Source of the DNA: Homarus americanus
Taxonomy: Eukaryota > Arthropoda > Malacostraca > Decapoda > Nephropidae
Length of the DNA: 64,000 nucleotides
NCBI RefSeq assembly: GCF_018991925.1
Contig: NW_024738608.1
Location: 1,393,026 to 1,457,025 of the forward strand
Direction: 5' to 3'
Shown: positions 26,705 through 38,359 of the stretch, in pieces
Position numbering within the stretch: position 1 is the first letter of the stretch
Layout of the letters: each line of letters begins with the position of its first letter
Made by a program: the position numbers and the translations under genes
The notes under the pieces: generated by a model
What the model was told of the DNA's origin: nothing
What the model saw: the letters and a program-made list of their open reading frames with translations, nothing else
The model's database searches: none

Positions 26705-28710
26705 TTTTGCCCCAGTGTTGTCCTCTGCCTCAGGTGTTGTCTTCCCCTGCCCCAGGTGTTGTCCCTCCCTGCCCCAGGTGTTGACCCTCCCTGCCCCAGG
26801 TGTTGTCCCTCCCTGCCCAGGTGTTGTCCTCCCTGCCCCAGGTGTTGACCTCCTCTGCCCAGGTGTTGTCCCTCCTGCCCCAGGTGTTGTCTTCCCCAGG
26901 TGTTGTCCTCCCTGCCCCAGGTGTTGTCCTCTCCCTGCCCCAGGTGTTGACCTCCCTCTGCCCCAGGTGTTGTCCCTCCTGCCCCCATGTGTTGTCTTCC
27001 CCTGCCCCAGGTGTTGTCCTCCCTGCCCCAGGTGTTGTCCCTCCCTGCCCCAGGTGTTGACCTCCTCTGCCCCAGTGTTGTCCCTCCCTGCCCCGGGTGT
27101 TGCCTTCCCTGCCCCAGTGTTGTCCCTCCCTCCCCAGGTTGTCCTCCCCAGGTGTTGTCCCTCCTGCCCCAGGTGTTACCTCCTCTGCCCCAGGTTTTTG
27201 TCTCCTGCCCCATGTGTTGTCTCCTCTGCCCCAGTGTTGTCCCTCCTGCCCAGTGTTGTCTCCTCTGCCCCAGGTGTTGTCCTCCCTGCCCCAGGTGTTG
27301 TCCTTCCTGTCAGGTGTTGTCCCTTCCTGCCCCAGGTGTTGTCTCCTCTGCCCCAGGTGTTGTCTCCTCTGCCCCAGGTGTTGTCCTCCTGCCCCAGGTG
27401 TTGTCCTTCCTTGTCACAGGTGTTGTCCCTTCCCTGCCCCAGGTGTTGTCCTCCTCTGCCCCAGGTGTTGTCCCTTCCTGCCCCAGGTGTTGTCCTTCCT
27501 TGTCACAGGTGTTGTCCTTTGCCCCAGGTGTTGTCCTCCCCTGCAGGTGTTGTCCCCCCCCTGCCCCAGGTGTTGACCTCCTCTGCCCCAGGTGTTGTCC
27601 CTCCCTGCCCCATGTGTTGTCCTCCTCTGCCCCAGGTGTTGTCCCTCCCTGCCCCAGGTGTCCTCTCTGCCCCAGTGTCCTCCCTGCCCCCAGGTGTTGT
27701 CCTTCCCTACAGGTGTTGTCCCTTCTGCCCAGGTGTTGTCCTCTCTGCCCCAGTGTCCTTCCTGCCCAGGTGTTGTCCTTCCTTGTCACAGGTGTTGTGT
27801 CCCTTCCTGCCCAGGTGTTGTCCCTCCCTGCCCCAGGTGTTGTCCCTCCCCTGCCCCGGTGTTGACCTCCTGCCCCGTGTTGTCCCTCCCTGCCCCATGT
27901 GTTGTCCTCCTCTGCCCCGTGTGTCCCTCCCTGCCCCAGGTGTTGTCCTTCCCTCACAGGTGTTGTCCCTTCCCTGCCCCAGGTGTTGTCCTCCTCTGCC
28001 CCAGGTGTTGTCCTTCTTGTCACAGGTGTTGTCCTTCCTGCCCCAGGTGTTGTCCTTCCTTGTCCGGGTGTTGTCCCTTCCTGCCCCAGGTGTTGTCCCT
28101 CCCTGCCCCAGGTGTTGTCCTTCCTTGTCTGCAGGTGTTGTCCCTTCTGCCCCAGGTGTTGTCCTCCTCTGCCCAGGTGTTGTCCTTTCCTGCCCCAGGT
28201 GTTGTCCCTTCCTGCCCCAGTGTTGTCCCTCCCTGCCCCAGGTGTTGCCCTCCCTGCCCAGGTGTTGTCCTCTGCAGAGTGTTGACCTCCTCTGCCCCAT
28301 GTGTTGTCCTTCCTGCCCCAGGTGTTGTCCTTCCTTGTCAGGTGTTGTCCTCCCTGCCCCAGGTGTTGTCCCCCCTGCCCCAGGTGTTGTCCCTCCCTGC
28401 CCCAGGTGTTGACCTCCTCTGCCCCAGGTGTTGTCCCTTCCTGCCCCAGGTGTTGTCCCTCCCTGCCCCAGGTGTTGTCCTCCTTCCCCAGGTGTTATTC
28501 CTCTGTCCCCAGGTGTTGTCCCTTCCTGCCCCAGGTGTTGTCCCTCCCTGCCCAGGTGTTGTCCCTCCCTGCCCCAGGTGTTGTCCTTCCTTGTCTGCAG
28601 GTGTGTTGACCTCCCTCTGCCCCAGGTGTTGTCCCTCCCTGCCCAGGTTGTCCCTCCTGCAGGTGTTGTCCCTCCTGCCCCAGGTGTTCCCTCCCTGCCC
28701 CAGGTCGCCC
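26705..28710 (+). repeat. 22-bp minisatellite, about 90 copies over 2 kb
   Basis: Consensus is CTGCCCCAGGTGTTGTC followed by CCTCC or CTTCC, with units of 18-24 bp because of small deletions. Variants carry GTTGACCTCCT, CATGTGTTG or CCTTGTCACAGG. No stop codon arises from the main unit on the plus strand, so frames of up to 565 codons are artefacts. Each unit resembles a splice acceptor (pyrimidines then CCCCAG) joined to a weak donor (CAG/GTGTTG). Confidence 0.95.
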
Positions 28711-28904
28711 AGGCACTCTGTATGGACTTTGAATCAGGTCTTTGTTAATACCAGATGAGAAAGAGGTTATAGCTTAAGCCTTTGTGCAGGGCACTGGCCA
28801 AAGTCTTTGAGACATGTCTTAGTAGTGCCAGGTCTTTGAGATCCTGGCACCACGTCTTTAAGGGTGGGTCTTAGTCCATCCTAGACTCCTTATCCCCTCC
28901 CCCC

Positions 28905-29600
28905 TTCCTTGAACCTACACCCCTCACCCATCTTACCCACCATCCCCCCCTTCTCTTCCCTCCCTCCCTCCTCCTCTAACGCTCTCTGTCCTTGCCTCTT
29001 ACTCCTCACCTCCCTCCCCTCGCCTCATCCTCACCTCTCTCACCCGTCACCTCCATCCCTACTCCTTCTCACCCCTCACCCCCATCCTCCCCACCTCTCA
29101 CCCTTCACCTCTATCCTCACCCTCTCTCACCATTCACCTCCATCCCTCTCCTTCTCACCCCTCACCTTCATCCTCACCCTCTCTCACCCCTCACCTCCAT
29201 CCTCACACCTCTCTCCCTTCACCTCCATCCCTACTCCCTTCTCACCCCTCACCCCATCCTCCCTCTCCATCCTACCTCCATCCTCACCCTCTCTCACCCT
29301 TCACCTCCATCTCCTTCTCACCCCTCCCATCCTCCCTCTCACCTTCACCTCCATCCCCTCCTTCTCACCCCTCCCCACCTCCATCCTCACCCCTCTCACC
29401 CCTCACCTCCATCCTCACCCCTCTCTCACCCTTCACCTCCATCTCCTTCTCACCCCTCACCTCCATCCTCACCCTCTCTCACCCTCCACCTCCATCCCTC
29501 ACCCCTCTCTCACCTTCCACCATCCCTACTCCTTCTCACCTCCTCCATCCTCACCCCTCTCACCCCTCACCTCCATCCTCCTCTCTCACCCCTCATCTTG
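28905..29600 (+). repeat. About 28-bp CACCTCCATCCTCACC minisatellite, block 1
   Basis: Units alternate between CACCTCCATCCTCACC plus CCTCTCAC, and CACCTCCATCCCTACTCC plus TTCTCACC, with many short deletions. A matching block lies at 31830-32905 on the far side of a dead LINE. Ser/Pro/His-rich frames are artefacts. Confidence 0.93.
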
Positions 29601-29759
29601 GCAGACTCTCATATAGAATCACCTCTCATCTTGCTTGAGCTCTCATATATAGAATCAGAGACACATGTCTCTAACATAAATAGCTTCACCATGGTAAAGA
29701 GTGTACATAATTGCATCACCATTCCCTAACTGTGCATGGTGATGAAAAGGCACAAATAC

Positions 29760-31790
29760 ACCCATTCTTGACCCTAAAGCTGCATTGATATTTGCCAATG
29801 GGCAACTGATGACCCTTTGAACTAGCCAAAATGGATATAGGAGTAGGCTGTTACACTGGATAAGTGGTTACCTAACCAACAGAAGGGCTGCTGCTGCACT
29901 GTTTCCAGGGGTTACAAAAGTGAAGTTAAAGATATGCAACTTGGTACCCTCTGGGTGGAGTACTTAGCCCCACTTTGTTCAATGTTCTTATGAATGCATT
30001 ATTAAATTTATACCAGACAACCCCAGCAATATCTCAATCCCAGCTATGCTGATGATATTCTAATACATACTAAAACTCATCGGCGTGAAATACAAACCAT
30101 CCTGAACCATGTATACGCAGCCTGTGAGAACACTCGGAATAATGATATCTCCACTGAAAACTAAAAAGGTGTTCAACAAACAAGCTGGTAGTAACCGCAA
30201 ACGCGGCCGCCAAGTTCAGGATAGTAACAACACTATTGACTATGTTTCTTCTTTTAAAACTTATCTTGGTGTTTCCAAATCCCTTGTACCCTGCCTGCCA
30301 TACAACAGCTAACCACTTCAATGTGCCCCGACAGACTGAGACACTCTTAGGTGTGGCGAAATTTTGGCCCGCACTATGGTTGCTAATATTAGAATTGTTA
30401 AAACAATGTGCCTAGGCTATATAAGATCTCTGATAGATTGCCACACGCACCAGCCCTGGTCGTTCGTGACAGGAAAGGCGTTATTAAGCTCGAAAAATGC
30501 AAAAATAAAGCCCTCAAATTATCTAGAGATGCCCGCAGGCACTAAAGTACCCATGTGAGGGTATACCCAGTGTTAAGATAGAATAATTGAAGTCAACACC
30601 TCATGATAGCCCTGAGGCTTCTGCGTGGTGATCCCCTGATAACATTGTTTCCATAAAATTGTTAGGATAACCTTGAACAATAGGACTACTGAGAATATAA
30701 ATGGATCCAAACTACAGCTACACACATGAAGATGTTTGGACTAGACCACCCTGTTACAAAGTTGAGACACAACAGCGCTTCTGCTTGCCACCCTGGCGGA
30801 CAGTTCCCTTCGATATCTGGCCGACGTGTCCGCCTAAAAATTAATTATACAAAGCATTTATCTCAACACACTGCCAAATTAAGGCTCTTGAACACATACA
30901 CACTCTACAGACTGATGATAATATCACACAGACCATCACTGATGAATCTCTTACTGCCTGTGGGAGACGGCTGGAGATGCTATTGTTGTGGCTGCTTCAG
31001 CAGTAATATAATTGAAAAGAGAGTTAGGAGTAACAACTAGGCATCCCTCTACAAAACTGAATTGGTGCCATACTCACAGCTATTAAATTCATTAGAAACC
31101 ACTGTTACTGACAGTCTCATCATCACTGACTCTCTGTCCTCACTACTTGCCCTTGGCATCCTCGACTCAGGATTTGTCACGCTCTTGTCTCTGAAGCCAG
31201 ACACAAATATGCGTGCCTTGTTGACCAGGGTGTCCAGGGGTCAAGCATGTTCAATGGTCCCCTCTCACATAGGCCTCATAAAACATGACAGAGTTGATGC
31301 CCTCTCGCTAAAACTCGCGTCTAACTTAAAAGACACCGTTGAATACAATTTGGTCTGTCCAAAAAAGAACCCTTAAAACTGTAACTAGGAAAGAACTTTT
31401 ATTGATGAGTTTGACGCAAAGTGAGCAAGTGTAAACAGGCACTGAATCCGATCCATAGGTTACCAAGATAGAGATGTATCAGAAGTGAAGGCATGTATAT
31501 GGAGCAAGTAAAAAGATCACTGGGTGTTACAAGATATTTGTAACCGCTAGATTGAGTTATAAGTACCTTTGGCAGTATGTTCCTCAACAGATGTAATAAA
31601 ACTAAATGTAAAGTGTGTTGGCCATACATATGGCCCACACTTGGGCTACCACGTCCTCGACTGTGTGAAGATAGAACAACTTTTAGGACAGGTCCAAGCT
31701 TACACTGTGTGTGAAATGGCACAACACTTCATCTCTAATGGCAAGATAGCCGACATATTAAGATTGTATCCACTTTTTTTTGCTTAATAA
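29760..31790 (+). pseudogene. Degraded non-LTR retrotransposon (RT and RNase H), 5'-truncated
   Basis: Reading across several frames gives reverse transcriptase blocks: a finger/palm remnant near 29770 (ANGQ), SGYLTNRR at 29863-29886, a damaged GTPQGG-like motif near 29938, and YADD at 30045-30056, the catalytic motif. After that come KTKKVFNKQAG (about 30160-30190) and DYVSSFKTYLGVS. An RNase H domain follows, with TEL near 31050, ITDS at about 31122-31133 and VPSHIGL..HDRVDAL near 31257-31305. TARLSYKYLWQ is at 31543-31575, and a C-terminal H/C-rich tail with FISNGKIADILRLYP ends in TAA at 31785-31787. Many frameshifts and stops make it non-functional. It is an RT-RNase H LINE clade; the exact clade is not resolved. 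Both flanks are the same minisatellite. Confidence 0.85.
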
Positions 31791-31829
31791 CTATATCAAA
31801 AAGCTGCCAAGCGGCAAAATCAACATCAA

Positions 31830-32905
31830 AATCTCACCCCCACCTCCATCCTCACCCCTCTCTCACCCCTACCTCCATCCTCACCTCTCACCCTTCACCT
31901 CCATCCCTACTCCTCACCCCTCACCCCATCCTCACCCTCTCTCACCCTTCACCCATCCCACCCACCCTCACCCCATCCTCACCCCTCTCTCACCCTTCAC
32001 CTCCATCCCTACCTCACCCCCTCACCCCCATCCTCACCCTCTCTACCCCTCACCTCCATCCTCACCCTCTGTCACCCTTCACCCATCCCTACTCCCCACC
32101 CCACCTCCATCCTCACCCCCACCTCACCTCCATCCCTACTCCTCACCCCTCACCTCCATCCTCACCTCCCTCACCCCTCACCTCCATCCTCACCCCTCTG
32201 TCACCCTTCACCTCCATCCCTACTCCCTCACCCCTCACCTCCATCCTCACCTCTGTCACCCTTCACTCCCATCCCACTCACCCCTCACTCCATCCCCACC
32301 CTCTCTCACCCTTCACCTCCATCCCTACTCCTCACCCCTCACCTCCATCCTCACCTCGCTCACCCCTCACCTCCATCCTCACCCTTCACCCTTCACCCCA
32401 TCCCTACCCTCACCCCCACCTCCATCCTCACCCCTCGTCACCCTTCACCTCCATCCCTACTCCCTCACCCTCACCTCCATCCTCACCCCTCACCTCACCT
32501 CCATCCTCACCCTCTCTCACCCTTCACCTCCATCCCTACTCCCTCACCCTCACCCATCCTCACCTCCTCTCACCTCACCGCCATCCTCACCCTCTCTCAC
32601 CCTTCACCTCCATCCCCACTCCTCACCCCTCACCCCCATCCTCACCCTCTCACCCCTCACCCCCATCCTCACCCTCTCTCACCCCTCACCCCCATCCTCA
32701 CCCTCTCTCACCCTCACCCCCATCCTCACCCTCTCTACCCTCACCCCATCCCCACCCTCTGTCACCCTTCACCTCCATCCCTACCTCACCCTTCACCTCC
32801 ATCCTCACCTCTCTCACCCCCACCTCCATCCCCTCCTTCTCACCCCTCACCTCCATCCTCACCCTCACCCCCACCCATCCCTACTCCTTCTCACCCCTCA
32901 CCCCC
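31830..32905 (+). repeat. About 28-bp CACCTCCATCCTCACC minisatellite, block 2
   Basis: Same two unit types as the block at 28905-29600 and the same deletion noise. Begins about 40 bp after the LINE stop codon. Confidence 0.93.
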
Positions 32906-33420
32906 ACAGCGGTAGTTCTCAGCACATATAAAGAACTCAGAGGTTTGTCCATCCCTGCAGGGCCGCCCTGGCTACCACTACCTCCTCCCTCTTCTCACAC
33001 CTCATTGTCTCATCCCTCACATCCCTACCTCCCTTCTCCCTCTTCACCCCCTCCTTTCGTTTATTTATATCTGGTCTTATTTCCCCTTTCCATCCTTTCC
33101 AACTCTTTTCCCTCTATTTTCTCTTTCCTTTCACTGCTACCCCTGTTACCCCTGACTCACCACCCATTTCACCTCCCCTTTTCCTTCTACCCACCACTCA
33201 TCTCCCTATGTTTTCATCTTTTTTTACAACCTCTTATTTTCCCCTCATCCTGTTTCACCTCACTTCACCTTATCTCACCTCACCTCCTCCTCCTCCCCCT
33301 TCCCTCCCCTTCCATCCACCACCCCTCACTGTTACCCACCACCCCTTTGCCCCCCAAACCTCCTCTTCCCTCTCTCCCTCTCTTTCTCCATCTTCCTCTC
33401 CTCTCACTTGCTAAAGATTA
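32906..33420. repeat. Pyrimidine-rich low-complexity tract
   Basis: C/T-rich with TCACCTCACTTCACC words but no regular period. Ser/Pro/Leu/Phe-rich frames only reflect composition. Confidence 0.65.
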
Positions 33421-33477
33421 ATTAAATTGAAGTAAAATATTAGCTAGTGGATACGTTCCTTGTTTTTTGTGTAGGCT

Positions 33478-34205
33478 CTACCCACAACCACGAGAACACG
33501 TCTACACACCCACAACCACGAGAACACTTCTACACACCCACAACCACGAGAACACGTCTACACACCCACAACCACGAGAACACGTTCACACTCACAACCA
33601 CGAGAACACGTCTAGACACCCACAACCACGAGAACACGTCTACACACCCACAACCACGAGAACACTCCACACACCCACAACCTCGAGAACACGTCTCCAC
33701 ACCCACAACCACGAGAACACGTCTACACACCCACAACCACGAGAACACGTCTACACACCCACAACCACGAGAACACGTCTACACACCCACAACCACGAGA
33801 ACACTCATACACCCACAACCACGAGAACACGTCTACACACCCATAACCACGAGAACACGTCTACACACCCATAACCACGAGAACACCCTACACACCCACA
33901 ACCACGAAAAACACGCCCACACACCACAACCACGAGAACACCCCTACACACCCACAACCACGAGAACACTCCTACACACCCACAACCACGAGAACACGCC
34001 TACACTCCCACAACCACGAGAACACTCCTATACACCCACAACCACGAGAACACGCCTACACACCCACAACCACGAGAACACTCCTACACACCCACAATCA
34101 CGAGAACACTTCTACACACCCACAACCACGAGAACACTCCTACACACCCACAACCACGAGAACATGCCCACACACCCACAACCACGAGAACACTCCTATA
34201 CACCC
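33478..34205 (+). repeat. 28-bp minisatellite, about 26 copies
   Basis: Unit is CACAACCACGAGAACACG plus TCTACACACC. The left half mostly carries ACGTCTACAC and the right half ACTCCTACAC or ACGCCTACAC, so two subfamilies have expanded side by side. An open frame of 263 codons (Thr/His/Arg/Glu) arises from the lack of stops. Confidence 0.95.
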
Positions 34206-35122
34206 ACACCCCCCCTCACACACCCACACCACCCTTGAGGCCTCTCTCCTTACACGCCCACAACACCCCTCACACACCCACACCACCCTTGCGACCTCTT
34301 TCTTTGCGCGCCCACACCCATGCCACCCTTGCAACTCCTCATACACGCCCAAACTACACACTTCCCAAAGCCTTTGTCCGATCTTAACCAAACTCATATA
34401 CCTTGAGAGGGGAGATTACCTTCAAGAATCTAATCTGGAAGTTTGAAGGCAATGGCTCAAAGCATCCCAAAGTTTGAGTGGTGATCCCTCGCAGAGTTCA
34501 CGCCAGACTTATCTCAACAACTTTACATCACAGACTGAAGAAAAAATATATACGTACTCTACCAGCCTCCCGTGTAGCACCTTGACGTGACCTGCGAGCC
34601 ATGTTATCCTCAGGTGTCGTATAGGCTGAACTTTGACCGTAACTTTGACCTTTGAATTTGATATTTGACCATCACTCTGACTTCTAAACTGTAATAGCCT
34701 GTAATATAATAGACGAACAAGCGCATGCATACATACATACATACATACATACATACATACATACATCCTTGACCACCGAAGGGTCAAGACGCACCTGGCG
34801 CTCCTCTCGGAGCAGCCAGGTCAACTGTTAAGTTGGCCCATACCAACTCCCTCCCCTGAACCCTCCTCCCCACCGGAATATCAACAAGTTCTCGCCAGAA
34901 GTTACTATTTCATTTAGGAAAGGAATGGAACCAGTGTTAAACAGAGGTGAACAGTGGTGAACAGTGCTTAAGTCAGTGAGAACAACTCAACAGTGACAGT
35001 GGTACCCAAGTTGACCTTCACACAGTGAGGTCCCAGGTACCCAGTGATAACGGCCTGTGAGACCCAACAACCAGCGATGTGTTAATCCGTCTACGATAGG
35101 AAGGCCTGGAACCACACCTCAC
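34206..35122. other. Gene-free stretch with decayed repeat and a CATA tract
   Basis: 34206-34350 is a CACACCCACACCACCCTT degenerate continuation of the 28-bp array. 34625-34690 repeats TTTGACC/TTGACCTTTGA words. (CATA)n is at 34728-34766. The rest is unique, with no gene seen. Confidence 0.45.
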
Positions 35123-35518
35123 TCATATAACACCATCTGTGAGGGAATTACTACACCACGTGAGGCCCCTCATAACACCATCTGTGAGAATTACTACCAC
35201 GGAAACACCATCTAGGGAATTACTACACCACGGGAGGCCCCTCATAACACCATCTGTGAGGGGAATTACGCACCATGAGGCCACATAACACCATCCGTGA
35301 GAATTACTACACACGTGGGCCCTCGTAACACCATCTGTGAGGGAATTACTACACCACGTGAGGCCCCGCATAACACCATCTGTGAGGGAATTACTACACC
35401 ACGTGAGGCCCCGCATAACACCATCTGTGAGGGAATTACTACACCACGTGAGGCCCCTTACAACACCATCTGTGAGGGAATTACTACACCACGTGAGGTC
35501 CCTCATAACACCATCTGT
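35123..35518 (+). repeat. 45-bp minisatellite, about ten copies, CACGTG in the unit
   Basis: Unit parts are GGGAATTACTACACCACG, TGAGGCCCC and ATAACACCATCTGTGA. The right-hand five copies are spaced exactly 45 bp and nearly identical. The left-hand copies are 35-46 bp with short deletions. Most intact units hold the palindrome CACGTG (E-box). Confidence 0.93.
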
Positions 35519-35680
35519 CTACACTACGAGTAACATCTACATTAATCTGTCTGTTCACATGTTCCTTTGCCTTTCTCTAATGAAGGCTTTTGTTAAACCA
35601 CCAATGTATGTAATAAGTCATTTATGTCCAATGTATATTTTCAGCCTTCGGGCTGCAGAACTTTTCCAATAGACCGTTAA

Positions 35681-35730
35681 TTATTATTATTATTATTATT
35701 ATTATTACATACATACATACATACATACAT
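35681..35730. repeat. (TTA)n followed by (CATA)n
   Basis: About nine TTA units then six CATA units. The preceding 45 bp (CAGCCTTCGGGCTGCAGAAC..) could be the end of a TAA-tailed minus-strand element, but no second copy is present. Confidence 0.85.
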
Positions 35731-35989
35731 GGAGAAATATTTGACGAACTGTACAAAATTTCAGTGAGTTGTGACGACCTCGGCTGATAAATTAATGATA
35801 ACCTCCACACCGTTCACACCCACACTGAGATAGTCTATTAACAGACATACAGACGGAAAAGACAATTACACAGACATTCAATTAAGAGACCGACATACAG
35901 ACCAAGTACTCACACAGTTATTCAAAACAGACAAAGATGTTTATATCTATATACTCAGGTGTTACCATTCAGTGCTTTAATATTTAAAT

Positions 35990-36110
35990 CCCTCTATCTC
36001 ATCTTCCCTCTCACTTCCTCCTCTCTTCCATTTATCCTCCCTCTCACATCCCACTTTCCATCATCCTCCCTCTCACACCCCCCTTCCCTCTCTTTCTCTC
36101 TGTCTGTCAT
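35990..36110. repeat. Degenerate CATCYTCCCTCTCAC repeat
   Basis: CTTCCCTCTCAC, CATCCTCCCTCTCACA and CCTCCCTCTCACACC occur about 35-40 bp apart, before the CT microsatellite. Confidence 0.5.
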
Positions 36111-36123
36111 TCACCCTTCATAT

Positions 36124-36274
<151 letters not shown>

Positions 36275-36499
36275 CCCCTCCTCCTCCTCCTCTCTCTGCA
36301 CCCTTCACCAGCCCTTCCCTCCATACACGTACTAAGCAAACATGGAATGCAAGACCAAATCTTGTTTCACCATTTCCTTTACAGATACCAAAGGGATTTT
36401 GCTTTCGAACCTGCTTGTAGTTCTATCTATCTATTTGTCTATCAATCTATGTCTGTGTCTGATTTATCTATTCACCTCTCTCTCTCAAATCAGATTTAA

Positions 36500-36503
36500 A
36501 GGT

Positions 36504-36542
<39 letters not shown>

Positions 36543-36554
36543 TGTGTGTGTGTG
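36500..36554. repeat. (GT)n microsatellite
   Basis: About 26 GT units with ATGT and AGTG interruptions. Confidence 0.95.
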
Positions 36555-36617
36555 GTGAAGTCTTGTATGATGATTTTTGATAATGATGAGTAACAATGAA
36601 TGTGTTTTTTTAGGTCT

Positions 36618-36925
36618 CTCCACCGATACCATTCAAAACATTTTCTCAGCTGATAAGATTCAAACCTTCAACTTCTCTACCGATATCATTCAAAATTTCA
36701 AGCTTTTCCACCGATATAATTCAAACCCTCAACTTCTCTACCGATATCATTCAAAATTTCAAGCTTTTCCACCGATATAATTCAAACCCTCAACCTCTCT
36801 ACCGATATCATTCAAAATCCCAAGCTTTTCCACCGATATAATTCAAACTCTCAACTCATCCACCGATATCATTTTAAAACTTCTCCACCGATATAACTCA
36901 AAACTCCATGCAAGCTTTTTCACCG
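36618..36925 (+). repeat. 30/31-bp alternating minisatellite (61-bp dimers)
   Basis: Unit a is ATTCAAAATTTCAAGC plus TTTTCCACCGATATA. Unit b is ATTCAAACCCTCAACTTC plus TCTACCGATATC. They alternate through the middle of the array, giving a 61-bp repeat. Outer copies are more diverged. Confidence 0.88.
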
Positions 36926-37107
36926 TTATAGACTGAGCGATAAAGGAGCTTAATAAATGGAAACTGGGACTTGCACAAACAGGGGGCGTCCCGGCAGTGA
37001 TGTTGTCTCATGCTAATGATGCATAAGAGGGGAGCAGGAGGAGGAGGTGGGAAGAGGAGGGGGAGGAATCTGACAGAGTAAGGCTGAGTTTTGTGCCGGG
37101 ATATGAA

Positions 37108-37108
37108 G

Positions 37109-37177
<69 letters not shown>
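37108..37177. repeat. (GT)n then (GA)n microsatellite
   Basis: About 16 GT units joined directly to about 18 GA units. 37195-37520 after it is A/G-rich (AAAAGAGAAAG) with no unit. Confidence 0.95.
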
Positions 37178-37178
<1 letters not shown>

Positions 37179-37545
37179 AGATCAGAGTTAGAAGTGAAAA
37201 AGGAATTTAGTAGAAAAGAGTAAAAGAGGAAAGAAAATGGCTAAAAGAAAAAGCGAAAAGAAGAAAAGGAGAATAACATTTGAGGAAAATGTGAAAAGAA
37301 AATACAGCAAAAAGAGAGAAAATGAAATTAAAGAGAATAACAAAAGTAGAGAAAATAATAGAGCAGCGTAAAGAAGGAAAAATAAGGAGAAGTAAGGAGA
37401 AAAACGTAACAAAGAACAGAATAACGTAAATGAGATAAAATAAAGATGTCAAAGAGAAAATCATAAAAAAGGAATAAGAAAAAACAATAAAAAACAGAGA
37501 ATGATGACAAGTAGAGAGGGTGTAGTTCAGTATAAGAGAGGGAGC

Positions 37546-37591
37546 CTGGGACGGGACGGGACGGGATGGGATGGGACGAGGGGGGGGGGGG
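37546..37591 (+). other. G-quadruplex-prone GGGAC repeat and G12 run
   Basis: GGGACGGGACGGGACGGGAT and further GGGATGGGAC units are followed by a run of about twelve G. At least six G3 tracts with 2-base loops match the usual quadruplex pattern. Confidence 0.7.
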
Positions 37592-37842
37592 TTACTGGAT
37601 AAACAAATGACTTGTCCCTACATATTCAAGTGGGGGGAAGGGCAGCCCGGGAGTTAGGTTGGTGTGTGTGTGTGTGTGTGTCTGTCTGTTGTATAAGGGG
37701 TGTTTCAAAGGAGGCATTTGAAGATATAAGTTATGAAAGAGTTTAAGGTTTAATCACCGTAACTGTAACTGAGTTAAGTCATTGTATTTGAGTGGTTTAA
37801 GTCAGCAGTTTGATCCTGGAAGTTAACACAGGTTAGTCATTA

Positions 37843-37980
37843 TAAAACAGTTGCGTAGTTTGTAGCGAAAATAAAACAGCTGCGTAGTTTGTAGCGAAAA
37901 TAAAACAGTTGCGTAGTTTGTAGCGAAAATAAAACAGTTGCGTAGTTTGTAGCGAAAATAAAACAGTTGCGTAGTTTATG
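37843..37980 (+). repeat. 29-bp minisatellite, about five copies
   Basis: Unit parts are ATAAAACAGTTGCGTAG and TTTGTAGCGAAA. Copies are almost identical, with one GTTG/GCTG change. The last unit runs into GTTTATGTCC. Confidence 0.92.
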
Positions 37981-38239
37981 TCCAAATACGAGAATTTGCA
38001 TCTTCAGGTGAGTTAACTCTTCGCATTCAGGTGGTTGGCTGCTCAACTTGGCCTCCAAATGGTGTAAAGTCGTCGTGTTGAAAAGACCCAAATCGTCGCG
38101 TCCAATTTAGTTGTATTCATATGGCTATAGAGTCGTCCTATTAAGATGCCTCGGGTGGTTGTGCTTCCATCTTAAGTCTTCGTTATGTTCGTACCCAAGG
38201 TGGTGTGTTTCCTTAGACTATGTGAGAGGAGGGAGAGAG

Positions 38240-38331
<92 letters not shown>
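38240..38331. repeat. (CT)n microsatellite
   Basis: About 45 CT units, ending about 30 bp before the LINE frame. Confidence 0.97.
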
Positions 38332-38334
<3 letters not shown>

Positions 38335-38359
38335 GGCTTATCGTACGGAAAGAAAATAA

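Noticed and set aside
26715..28412. 565-codon plus-strand frame rich in Pro, Cys, Val
   Set aside because: Lies wholly in the 22-bp minisatellite; the unit has almost no stop codons, and other frames and the other strand are open too.
31780..32931. 383-codon Ser/Pro/His/Leu frame
   Set aside because: C/T/A-only minisatellite; frame persists across deletions because stops are rare in this composition.
33478..34205. Possible CRISPR-like array (28-bp repeats)
   Set aside because: Units are contiguous with no unique spacers and the context is eukaryotic.
33447..34238. 263-codon Thr/His/Glu-rich frame
   Set aside because: Translation of the 28-bp array; a unit not divisible by three cycles through frames, all open.
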